This document shows, in pieces, positions 6,528 through 12,381 of a stretch of 40,152 nucleotides of DNA. The notes under the pieces were generated by a model, which was not told the origin of the DNA, made no database searches, and worked only from the letters and a program-made list of their open reading frames with translations. Positions within the stretch are counted from its first letter, which is position 1, and each line of letters starts with the position of its first letter. The DNA is from a virus, in the IMG/VR virus record IMGVR_UViG_3300048597_000667, positions 1-40,152 of that record. One strand, 5' to 3'. Position numbers and translations under genes: made by a program.

Positions 6528-6560
6528 TTCCCTGCTCCGGTTTTATTGGGGCTGGGATGA

Positions 6561-6600
6561 ATACTAGCCGCGCTATTAATTAGTGTCAATAGCGCCGCTA
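6561..6600 (-). promoter_or_regulatory. Leftward early promoter with paired operators
   Basis: On the minus strand, a -35 TTGACA (6584-6589), a 17-base spacer and a -10 TAGTAT (6561-6566). Two 11-base palindromic sites flank it: TAGCGGCGCTA just upstream of the -35 (6590-6600) and TAGCGCGGCTA overlapping the -10 (6565-6575), with centres 25 bases apart. The same design recurs at 7711-7750, so these are very probably repressor/Cro operators. Confidence 0.85.
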
Positions 6601-6654
6601 GTTATTATAAGGAATATTTCACAGCAGGGGTGAGAACGCGCGTCAGGTGGGCAC

Positions 6655-6678
6655 AAAAAAGCCCGCACTGGGCGGGCT
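6655..6678 (-). terminator. Intrinsic terminator
   Basis: Minus-strand hairpin with arms AGCCCGC and GCGGGCT, a five-base loop and a run of six T. It lies just after the 6698-7003 gene and closes the immunity-region transcript before the leftward promoter. Confidence 0.85.
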
Positions 6679-6697
6679 GGATTTTGGGGGCGGCTAA

Positions 6698-7003
6698 CTA
6701 GTAGTTGCTGAGGGCTTGCTCTGCCTCGATGTCCCGCTCTGAGCAGTGCAATACCATCGCGAACCCATATTTCCGCATGCGATCCAGGCATGCCGATACA
6801 ATGGGGCCGTGCTCCGCATTGAGAGCGTTTAGCTTTGCGACAGCTTCAATGTCGCGGTCTACACAATGCTTCACCATGGTCGCTCCGTACTTGGTCATTG
6901 ATTCACGGCAGCGCGCCATGATCTCTTGCTTCACGTCCTCCGTTGCCGCGAGGCTATCGATGAAAAGGAAGCTTGCGAAGAACAACCACGATTTTTTACT
7001 CAT
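6698..7003 (-). CDS. Exported repeat protein next to the repressor
   Basis: A 101-residue protein with a signal peptide (basic MSKK, a hydrophobic stretch, then SLAAT, so cleavage is likely near residue 20). The mature part holds two copies of a 30-residue unit, each with one early Cys, a KYG motif, HC and an RDIEA or ERDIEA segment, four cysteines in all, which suits a small disulphide-stabilised periplasmic protein. AAGGAGAG precedes the ATG. It lies downstream of the repressor on the same strand, as rex genes lie after cI, so it may be expressed in lysogens. A role in superinfection exclusion or lysogenic conversion is inference. Confidence 0.75.
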   Translation of the reverse strand: MSKKSWLFFASFLFIDSLAATEDVKQEIMARCRESMTKYGATMVKHCVDRDIEAVAKLNALNAEHGPIVSACLDRMRKYGFAMVLHCSERDIEAEQALSNY

Positions 7004-7130
7004 ATCCGAACTCTCCTTATCAGATGTGTTTCAAATGGCGACAGGTCGCCGTCGTGAGTTTGCTAAAACGATAGTCTGGGCTATTTTCAAATTGTCACCT
7101 GCCCATGAGGGCCGACAACATGGAATGTTT

Positions 7131-7331
7131 ATGTCTAATAAGAATCTTGAACAGGAAATCGCCCAAGTGCTATCGAAGCAAACCCCGGCGCAGTTAGAGG
7201 AGGCGTACGCGCTCGTCGTCAAACTGGTCATTGCTAACGGCCTGCCTCCTCCGCCTTCTCCACAGCGGCCCGCAGCATCGCCAGAAACCACTCTTGCTGG
7301 TCCTCTGGTAGACGGCTCGCCTGTGCCATGA
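7131..7331 (+). CDS. Possible small gene antisense to repressor end
   Basis: A 66-residue frame, MSNKNLEQEIAQVLSKQTPA and onward, with a plausible amphipathic helical first 40 residues, then a Pro-rich tail that overlaps the 3' end of the repressor gene on the other strand. Its first 100 bases fill an otherwise empty stretch (7004-7233). The ribosome site is weak (GGAATG) and I see no family match, so it may be a chance frame. Confidence 0.3.
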   Translation: MSNKNLEQEIAQVLSKQTPAQLEEAYALVVKLVIANGLPPPPSPQRPAASPETTLAGPLVDGSPVP

Positions 7332-7680
7332 TTTCCGCCGCGCGCGAGGATGTCGCGGCTAGGGCGTAGGCTTTAGGTGCGAAGCGCGGGGAAACCTCTG
7401 CCGCCTCAAATCCGACGATGGCGGCCAGCACTTGAACTATATCCGCGTTCAGTTTGGTATCGCTGCTGGTGCTGATGTATTGCCAGATGGCGCCTTGCCC
7501 CACCTCATCACCCCTGTGCTGGGCGACCAGCTCTCCGAGCTTGGTCTGGGTTAACTTCCCCTGACCGGGATGCGCGGCCTGCCACGCTGGGGCATGCCTT
7601 TCAATCAGATCCCGGAGCCGGGCTTTTTCTGCCCGTTCCTCATCTGTCAATGCTGGTCTGGTCTTTTTCGCCATTTTCAT
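7234..7680 (-). CDS. CI-like repressor, HTH only
   Basis: A 148-residue protein. After a basic N-terminal segment, residues about 45-105 form an XRE/CI-type HTH: LTQTKLGELVAQ, then QGAIWQYIS, then LNADIVQVLAAIVG and SPRFAP. The C-terminal 45 residues are a short helix. There is no LexA/S24 peptidase domain, no Ala-Gly cleavage site context and no Ser-Lys dyad, so RecA-stimulated self-cleavage is not expected. It is divergent to cro with two palindromic operators between them. A GGAG lies ten bases before the ATG. Confidence 0.85.
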   Translation of the reverse strand: MKMAKKTRPALTDEERAEKARLRDLIERHAPAWQAAHPGQGKLTQTKLGELVAQHRGDEVGQGAIWQYISTSSDTKLNADIVQVLAAIVGFEAAEVSPRFAPKAYALAATSSRAAEIMAQASRLPEDQQEWFLAMLRAAVEKAEEAGR

Positions 7681-7710
7681 AGTGAATAGCTCCGCTGGTT
7701 AAACAACAAC

Positions 7711-7750
7711 TAGCGCGGCTATTGACAATGAGAAATAGCGCCGCTAGTAT
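7711..7750 (+). promoter_or_regulatory. Rightward early promoter with paired operators
   Basis: -35 TTGACA (7722-7727), 17-base spacer, -10 TAGTAT (7745-7750). Palindromes TAGCGCGGCTA (7711-7721) and TAGCGCCGCTA (7736-7746) have centres 25 bases apart, the geometry found at the leftward promoter. The predicted start of transcription (about 7757) coincides with the ATG of cro at 7758. Confidence 0.85.
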
Positions 7751-7757
7751 TTTCCAC

Positions 7758-7949
7758 ATGACACAGAAAACACTTAGCGAATACGTCGAAGCCCATGGCC
7801 AAACCGAGACTGCAAGGCGTGCAGGCCTGTCTCAGGGAGCCATATGGCAAATGCTCCAGAACGGCAGACGGGTGTTCGTCACTGAAATTGATGCAGAAAC
7901 GGTTGAACTTGAAGAAGTCAAACCGATAAAGCGCAGCACCGTTGCATAG
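7758..7949 (+). CDS. cro: Cro repressor
   Basis: A 63-residue protein similar along its length to lambda Cro: TLSEYVEAHGQTETARRAGL as the first helices, QGAIWQML as the recognition helix, GRRVFVTEI as the beta hairpin and an EEVKP C-terminus. It would bind the TAGCG-type operators and favour lytic growth. The ATG at 7758 lies about eight bases after the -10 box, so the message probably has no leader, as is known for lambda cI from pRM. An ATG at 7722 lies within the -35 box and cannot be the start for this promoter. Confidence 0.9.
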   Translation: MTQKTLSEYVEAHGQTETARRAGLSQGAIWQMLQNGRRVFVTEIDAETVELEEVKPIKRSTVA

Positions 7950-7956
7950 AAACTTC

Positions 7957-7978
7957 CCCGTCTCCTGACGGGTTTTTT
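7957..7978 (+). terminator. tR1-like terminator after cro
   Basis: Perfect six-base-pair stem CCCGTC/GACGGG with a TCCT loop and six T. It lies between cro and the CII-like gene, as tR1 does in lambda, so later rightward genes would need read-through or antitermination. Confidence 0.85.
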
Positions 7979-8026
7979 GTATCCAAATTCCTAGAGGAAA
8001 CTCAAGGAAAGTAGAGGAAACAGAAA

Positions 8027-8368
8027 GTGGAGCAAATCACGATTAACTACGACGCTGGCCAAGTGGATTCCTATGCCACGGCGCGTGAGTTTGTCGCGCA
8101 CCGCGCTCATTGCCAGGGCCGGCCGCTGAAAGCGATCGCGGCTGATATGGACCTGTCGCCCTCAGACCTTTCCAGAAAGTTCGCACAGGCGCCAGGCGAT
8201 TCCCGGCGGTTCACGCTGGACGACTTTGAGCGCTACATCGAGACGAATGAAGACGTCGAGCCGGTGTTGTATCTGGTTGAAAAGTACCTGACGGGGAGTG
8301 ATCGCATAGCGGCGCTAGAGGCCGAAATTGCTCGCCTCAAGAGGGGCGGCGTCAAGGTAGTGAGTTGA
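8027..8368 (+). CDS. CII-like regulator with HTH and coiled coil
   Basis: A 113-residue protein from a GTG at 8027 preceded by GAGGAAACAGAAA; two copies of TAGAGGAAAC lie in the leader. Residues about 35-70 (LKAIAADMDLSPSDLSRKFA) form an HTH, followed by a segment like those of phage regulatory CII proteins and a C-terminal coiled coil (IAALEAEIARLK) suited to oligomerisation. Its position, directly after cro and its terminator, supports a CII-type lysogeny activator, but direct similarity to lambda CII is not evident. Confidence 0.65.
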   Translation: MEQITINYDAGQVDSYATAREFVAHRAHCQGRPLKAIAADMDLSPSDLSRKFAQAPGDSRRFTLDDFERYIETNEDVEPVLYLVEKYLTGSDRIAALEAEIARLKRGGVKVVS

Positions 8369-8508
8369 TGCCAGCGGCATGAAGTAGCCGCCTTCAGCCG
8401 GGGATCCCCACCGGCGGCGAAACGGGAAGCCGGGTTATTGCAAGTGACCTAGTAGCGGTTGGCCGCCGTGGCGATCAGGCCATTTATATAACAGCGGGGG
8501 AGTCACAA

Positions 8509-8670
8509 ATGCTGAAACTCAAAAGCACCGGCCAACAAGTGTTCGAGGTGCCTGTGGCATCTCGCGAGGGCTATTTGCATGTGTTGCGACCATTCGCGCA
8601 TGTGTCGCGCGCCGGCAATCGCGGCGAGGTGATTCTGGTGCGCAGGGATCGGCTGCTCAAGGCGGAGTAG
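8509..8670 (+). CDS. Small hypothetical protein, 53 residues
   Basis: It starts MLKLKSTGQQVFEVPVAS and ends RRDRLLKAE; a GGGGGAG ribosome site lies upstream of the ATG. It appears to be a small beta-rich basic protein. No family recognised. It sits between the CII-like and replication genes. The 140 bases before it contain a ten-base palindrome GGGGATCCCC (8400-8409) and no other gene I can support. Confidence 0.55.
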   Translation: MLKLKSTGQQVFEVPVASREGYLHVLRPFAHVSRAGNRGEVILVRRDRLLKAE

Positions 8671-8723
8671 CGGCAGCAACAGCAGAAGCGGTTGGCAATA
8701 AAAATTATCGGGAGATTGGCGGA

Positions 8724-8999
8724 GTGAGCGCAAAAGCAACGGCCTGGGCATGGGACCAGGTGATGAAGTCGCATTCATCGAAACTGGTTCTGCTGTGCCT
8801 GGCGGATTCACACGACGCCTGCAGTGGTCGGATCGATACCGACCTCGGGCATATCACCCGCATGACTGGCCTTGCCACGACGACCGTCAGAACGGCGCTG
8901 GCTGGGCTGCAGAAGCGCGGCCTGGTGGTGGCTACGGGGCATTCGGTATCGCCGCCCGGGTTCAATCTCGAAATGGCCCAACAGCAGCCAATTGCTTGA
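8724..8999 (+). CDS. Winged-helix protein of replication module
   Basis: A 91-residue protein from a GTG at 8724 with GGCGGA upstream. The pattern HSSKLVLLCLADSHD, then HITRMTGLATTTVRTAL and LQKRGLVVATG is a winged helix of the HTH_36 type found at the N-terminus of phage and plasmid replication proteins. Its stop overlaps the TTG start of the initiator. It probably binds DNA in replication; it may be a split-off domain of the same ancestral protein. Confidence 0.7.
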   Translation: MSAKATAWAWDQVMKSHSSKLVLLCLADSHDACSGRIDTDLGHITRMTGLATTTVRTALAGLQKRGLVVATGHSVSPPGFNLEMAQQQPIA

Positions 9000-10087
9000 C
9001 CGCGATCAATGACAGGTACGCGATCGTCCCCATCGAGTCGTTCTACGACAACGATCTGACGCCGGCGGAATTTCGGATGCTGTCGGTGCTGTATTCCTTC
9101 CGCGACAAGAACGCGAACACCGTCTGGCCCAGCCTCGATGCGATCGCTGAGCGGGCCGGGTACTCCGACATCACCCAGGTGTCCCGCATGACGACAAAGC
9201 TGGCCAATAAGGGCTGGCTGAACAAGTCGAAGCGCAAGCGTGTGAGGGGTCCGAACGTCTACGAGCTGACTGTTCCTGATCGCATTCAGCTTGGCCGTAA
9301 CAGTCAAGTTGACTCTCTGCGTCAAGTTGACATTTCAGAACGTGCGGTGGGTGCTTCACAAAGTCAAGTTGACGCAAACAGTCAAGGTGACATTTCAGAA
9401 CAGAATTCCACAGTCACCTTGGCGCAAACGGTCAACAGTCAACTTGACCGTGACGGTCAACTCTCTAGTGAACAGACCATTAGGAACATACCAATACTTC
9501 AACAGTATTCAGAACCTACCGGTTCTGCCGCTGGCGCGGCGAAGCCTGTTGATAAATCCCGACTGGAGCGACTGGAGCGATTTTACGACGCCGACGACCA
9601 GGACCCGCAATCAGACGCCGACAACCTGTTCACCGTGGGGGTGAAGGTCCTGTCGAAATACCAGATTCCGGAGAAGCGCGCCCGCTCGATGTTCGCGATC
9701 TGGCAACGGGAGGCTGGGCTGGGGGTGACGCTTGAGGCCCTGACTGAATTCGTCTGCACCACGCCGCCCAGCGATCCGATTGCTGCGATAACCACGCTGG
9801 TCAAGAACCCGAGATCGGCCATGCCGAAGGACTGGGCGCCATCACCGGCCGCACTCGCGCAGCTCCATTCGTTTGGTATTCCGCCCGAAGTGGCGAACGC
9901 GGCACGGGCGTATTTCAAGCTGTGGGTTTTGGAGCGGGAAATCACGAGCGCAGATTTCGACGGATGGTTCGTGCGCTGGTGCGCGCGTGATTACGAGGAT
10001 GCCGAGCTGGACGTTCACCGGATGAAGGGGTGGTACGGCAACGCGGTGCAGAAGGAATTCAGGGAACCAGCAGGGGGAACACTATGA
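8996..10087 (+). CDS. Replication initiator, O-like with DnaT-type C-terminus
   Basis: A 363-residue protein. The start is taken as the TTG at 8996 overlapping the previous stop (TTGA); there is no good ribosome site, so coupling is likely. Residues 10-90 hold a winged helix (LTPAEFRMLSVLYSF, then SLDAIAERAGYSDITQVSR). Residues about 100-170 are low-complexity, encoded by the iteron cluster. The C-terminal third contains a WAPSPAALAQLHSFGIPPE segment and WFVRWCARD, the pattern of the DnaT C-terminal domain that helps load the host helicase. Like lambda O, it carries the origin within its own gene. Confidence 0.8.
   Translation: MTAINDRYAIVPIESFYDNDLTPAEFRMLSVLYSFRDKNANTVWPSLDAIAERAGYSDITQVSRMTTKLANKGWLNKSKRKRVRGPNVYELTVPDRIQLGRNSQVDSLRQVDISERAVGASQSQVDANSQGDISEQNSTVTLAQTVNSQLDRDGQLSSEQTIRNIPILQQYSEPTGSAAGAAKPVDKSRLERLERFYDADDQDPQSDADNLFTVGVKVLSKYQIPEKRARSMFAIWQREAGLGVTLEALTEFVCTTPPSDPIAAITTLVKNPRSAMPKDWAPSPAALAQLHSFGIPPEVANAARAYFKLWVLEREITSADFDGWFVRWCARDYEDAELDVHRMKGWYGNAVQKEFREPAGGTL
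9303..9461 (+). repeat. Origin iterons inside the initiator gene
   Basis: GTCAAGTTGAC or close variants occur at 9303, 9321, 9363, 9381 (GTCAAGGTGAC) and 9438 (GTCAACTTGAC), with a degenerate copy at 9414 and a half site at 9456. Each is near-palindromic. The pair at 9303/9321 is repeated as a 60-base direct repeat at 9363/9381, with 18-base spacing inside each pair. An AT-richer stretch follows at about 9470-9525, fit for unwinding. Confidence 0.8.
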
Positions 10088-10386
10088 CGGCAAGGGCAAG
10101 ACGCACCGATCCACCGAGCTCGCACGGCGCTATCCGTGACCTGTTCGACACAGGCCGGCAGGGCGAGCAGCACGTGGCTGCCCGGCACCTGGTCGAGCAG
10201 AACCCCGGCAAGAGCTACCTGCGCCTGCACGAGATCCACGTCCAGGAGAGCGAGCGCCCCGGCGGGAGGCTGATATTCAAGAACCCGCCCGCACTGATGC
10301 GCCGGCTGGGCGAAGTGGCCGTGAAGGGCACCCCGGCTTACTGCTCGATTGCCGATCGCAAGATTTCGTCATGGTGGCCGAAATGA
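10084..10386 (+). CDS. Hypothetical protein, replication module
   Basis: A 100-residue protein starting in an ATGA overlap with the initiator stop. The N-terminus has an RRTDPPSSHGAIRDL segment typical of small phage proteins, then helices and a basic C-terminus. The layout suggests a DNA-associated winged helix but no family is clear. Coupled translation with its neighbours supports it as a real gene. Confidence 0.6.
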   Translation: MTARARRTDPPSSHGAIRDLFDTGRQGEQHVAARHLVEQNPGKSYLRLHEIHVQESERPGGRLIFKNPPALMRRLGEVAVKGTPAYCSIADRKISSWWPK

Positions 10387-10745
10387 ACGGGCGCTATAAC
10401 CCAAACCTTCCGCTCGCAAACGATCAAGTGATTGCCCTGGTTCGCGACTACCTCCAGAACAGCGACCTGCATCGAACCTGCGGAGACTTCTGCGAATCCA
10501 TCGGCGTACCGTCCACGACCGTGCAGTTTCGGCTCAAGCAGGGTGGCACCTGCTGGCGAACCCTGGTGCGCGAGGAAAAGTCGCGCCGACTTGAGCTGAT
10601 CCTGCAGGAGCCCGGAAAGCTGGACCCGGGCGACGCTGCGGAGCGGCTGGGATTTGCCGAGACGACGACGTTCTACATGTTTTTTAGCTCAACGATGGGC
10701 GAAACCTATACGGCGTACCGGCAGCGGACGTTGTGCAATTTCTAA
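10383..10745 (+). CDS. AraC-like helix-turn-helix protein (right operon)
   Basis: A 120-residue protein; the ATG at 10383 overlaps the previous stop (ATGA), which is preferred over one at 10371. It has the same two-HTH architecture as the left-operon protein at 5742-6059: VPSTTVQFRLKQGG with WRTLVREEKSRRLEL, then DAAERLGFAETTTFYMFFSS and a TYTAYR end. No sensory domain. It is a probable transcription regulator; the two may be old paralogues acting on the two early operons. Confidence 0.75.
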   Translation: MNGRYNPNLPLANDQVIALVRDYLQNSDLHRTCGDFCESIGVPSTTVQFRLKQGGTCWRTLVREEKSRRLELILQEPGKLDPGDAAERLGFAETTTFYMFFSSTMGETYTAYRQRTLCNF

Positions 10746-10773
10746 TTTCACGTGGAACAAATGGGGGTGGAAC

Positions 10774-10995
10774 ATGCGTAGCGAATCACTGGTGAGGCTG
10801 GATGCGGAACCGGCCCGGCAATTCAACAACGAGCAACTTCGCCAGGAGCTGGCCGCACAGGTCAACGAGTACCTGGCACGCGGGGGTGCAATCCAGACCA
10901 TTCCCAGCCACGTGGCGGTCCGGCCGACGCTGCGGTTCGACCTGGGCCCGACCAGCGACAGAACGCGCGCGTTCCAGTACGGCCGGGGCCGGTAG
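10774..10995 (+). CDS. Small hypothetical protein
   Basis: A 73-residue protein with GGGGGTGG just upstream of the ATG. It is helical at the N-terminus (FNNEQLRQELAAQVNEYLA), then has IQTIPSHVAVRPTLRF and a basic tail. The middle part resembles small phage proteins with a transcription-related helix, but I cannot name the family. Confidence 0.6.
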   Translation: MRSESLVRLDAEPARQFNNEQLRQELAAQVNEYLARGGAIQTIPSHVAVRPTLRFDLGPTSDRTRAFQYGRGR

Positions 10996-11144
10996 TGGAC
11001 GAGGCCGACTTCTGGGACCTGGTGTTTGCCTGCGCGATTGCCGGCGGTAGGAGCCTGGTTGCCGCCGTTGGCGTGGCAGACGACGCACTCGAGATCAGGA
11101 GGCTGCGGCGTGGCGAAGAAAAGCCCGACGAAAGCGGAACGTGA
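10995..11144 (+). CDS. Small hypothetical protein, 49 residues
   Basis: It reads from a GTG at 10995, sharing a base with the previous stop, to a TGA at 11144. It begins VDEADFWDLVFACAIAGG, helical, and ends in a charged tail. A VGVADDALEIRRL segment could be a short HTH. Support is position and coupling only. Confidence 0.45.
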   Translation: MDEADFWDLVFACAIAGGRSLVAAVGVADDALEIRRLRRGEEKPDESGT

Positions 11145-11400
11145 TCACCTTGCCAGGGTGGCGGCACTGGGATGTATAGCCTGCCTGAACTTGGGGTATA
11201 CGGGCACGCCGGCCGAGATTCACCACATCACGAAGGGGGCGGGAATGGGACAAAAAGCGAGCCACTTCGAAACCATACCGCTGTGCTTCCATCACCACAG
11301 CGCGCAGGGGCAGGACGGATTTCACAAGTACCCGGAGACCTGGCAACTGAAACACGGCCGGGAACTGGACCTACTGGAGCAGGTGAGGGGGATGCTGTGA
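11110..11400 (+). CDS. Ref-like HNH nuclease
   Basis: A 96-residue protein from a GTG at 11110, overlapping the previous gene. The order KAERDHLARVAALGCIAC, then IHHITKGAGMGQKASHFETI, PLCFHHHSAQG and WQLKHGRELDLL is that of the RecA-dependent nuclease Ref of phage P1 and its prophage relatives (C-terminal HNH domain). Ref cuts at RecA-coated displacement loops; this short version keeps the HH, HHH and Cys positions. It may serve phage recombination. Confidence 0.85.
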   Translation: MAKKSPTKAERDHLARVAALGCIACLNLGYTGTPAEIHHITKGAGMGQKASHFETIPLCFHHHSAQGQDGFHKYPETWQLKHGRELDLLEQVRGML

Positions 11401-11816
11401 GCGCACTGGATCGCCAGGTCGGCGGGCAACATTACAAGTCCCTGGCGATACAGCCGGTGGAGTTCATCATGGCCAACCAGATGAATTTCAACGAGGGGAA
11501 CGTCGTCAAGTACGTGACCCGGTGGCGAGAGAAGGGCGGCATCGAGGATCTGCGCAAGGTTCGGCACTACCTGCAGTTCATCGAGGAAGACACCGACTAC
11601 ACGGAGATGCTGGCCCTGGTGCGCAGCTGGTGCTACGCCGGCGCCTGGTGGCGCAACAAGATCACTGCCGAGAAGTACATCACCGAGAACAAGCTGGGCC
11701 TGGAGGAAGGCGGCGTGGTGCGTCACATCACGGCCTGGAGCAACTCTGGCGCCAGATACGAACTCACTGCAGCGATCAAGTGGGCAGACGAGCTGCTCGC
11801 CAAGGCAGCGGCATGA
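11397..11816 (+). CDS. DUF3310 protein
   Basis: A 139-residue protein from a GTG in a GTGA overlap. Residues 5-65 match DUF3310: a DRQVGGQHYKSLAIQPVEFI segment, then EGNVVKYVTRW and GIEDLRKVRHYLQ. The domain is found in phage nucleotide-kinase-related proteins such as T7 gp1.7. About 70 further residues (from LALVRSWCYAGAW) have no match I know. A role in nucleotide metabolism is possible. Confidence 0.75.
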   Translation: MSALDRQVGGQHYKSLAIQPVEFIMANQMNFNEGNVVKYVTRWREKGGIEDLRKVRHYLQFIEEDTDYTEMLALVRSWCYAGAWWRNKITAEKYITENKLGLEEGGVVRHITAWSNSGARYELTAAIKWADELLAKAAA

Positions 11817-12184
11817 GCGCACTGGAGAAAAGTCTCACGCTGCAGATCCGCGCGCGGCAGCTGCCCCTGCCAGAAAAAGAATACCGCTTCGCCATGCACC
11901 ACGTCGGCGGCGGCGAAGGCATCCGAAAGCGGCTGAAGGCCGCAGGGCTGAAAGACTGGCGGTTCGACTTCGCCTGGCCAAGCCAGATGCTGGCGGTGGA
12001 AGTGGAGGGCGGCGCATTTACGGCAGGCCGGCATACCCGCGGCGCCGGATTTCGAGAGGACTGCATCAAGTATCACCACGCAATGATGTTGGGCTGGACG
12101 GTGTACCGCTGCGAGGCCTGGCTGGTGCAGCACGGGCATGTGATGGATTTCCTGAAGCGATTCCTTAAACCGGAGGCAGCATGA
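11813..12184 (+). CDS. PD-(D/E)XK-type nuclease, VSR-like
   Basis: A 123-residue protein starting in an ATGA overlap. The segment WRFDFAWPSQMLAVEVEGG gives Asp, then Glu-x-Glu, as in small VSR/DUF559-like and phage Holliday-junction-resolving nucleases. RHTRGAGFREDCIKYHHAM and LGWTVYRC follow, typical of this group (the nuclease acts on a branched or mismatched site, then a Trp-containing strand). By position it could replace RusA or Rap as the recombination nuclease. Confidence 0.75.
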   Translation: MSALEKSLTLQIRARQLPLPEKEYRFAMHHVGGGEGIRKRLKAAGLKDWRFDFAWPSQMLAVEVEGGAFTAGRHTRGAGFREDCIKYHHAMMLGWTVYRCEAWLVQHGHVMDFLKRFLKPEAA

Positions 12185-12381
12185 AGAATCCCAAAGTAGT
12201 GTTTTTCAAAGACGCGAAGAAAAAATGGCGCTGGAGCCTGGTTGCGGCGAATGGCCGGAAGCTGTGCACGCCTGGCGAATCCTTCAGCAGCAAGTTCAAA
12301 GCAGAGCAGAATTATGAGCTTGTTGCCACGCTGCTTTTCAATGACAGATTGAACGACAGCGTGAACCGGGTTTACGAATGA
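12181..12381 (+). CDS. DUF1508/YegP-like protein
   Basis: A 66-residue protein in an ATGA overlap with the nuclease stop. It has FFKDAKKKWRWSLVAANG and a later GESFSSKFKAEQNYEL, resembling the YegP fold (F-kD..-G-x-Y-R-W-rl-A-NG). A single, somewhat extended unit with an unusual C-terminus. Function of the family in phages is unknown. Confidence 0.65.
   Translation: MKNPKVVFFKDAKKKWRWSLVAANGRKLCTPGESFSSKFKAEQNYELVATLLFNDRLNDSVNRVYE

Noticed and set aside
9303-9461. CRISPR-like array
   Set aside because: Repeats of 11 bp, irregular spacing, within a coding frame, with no cas genes; they are iterons.
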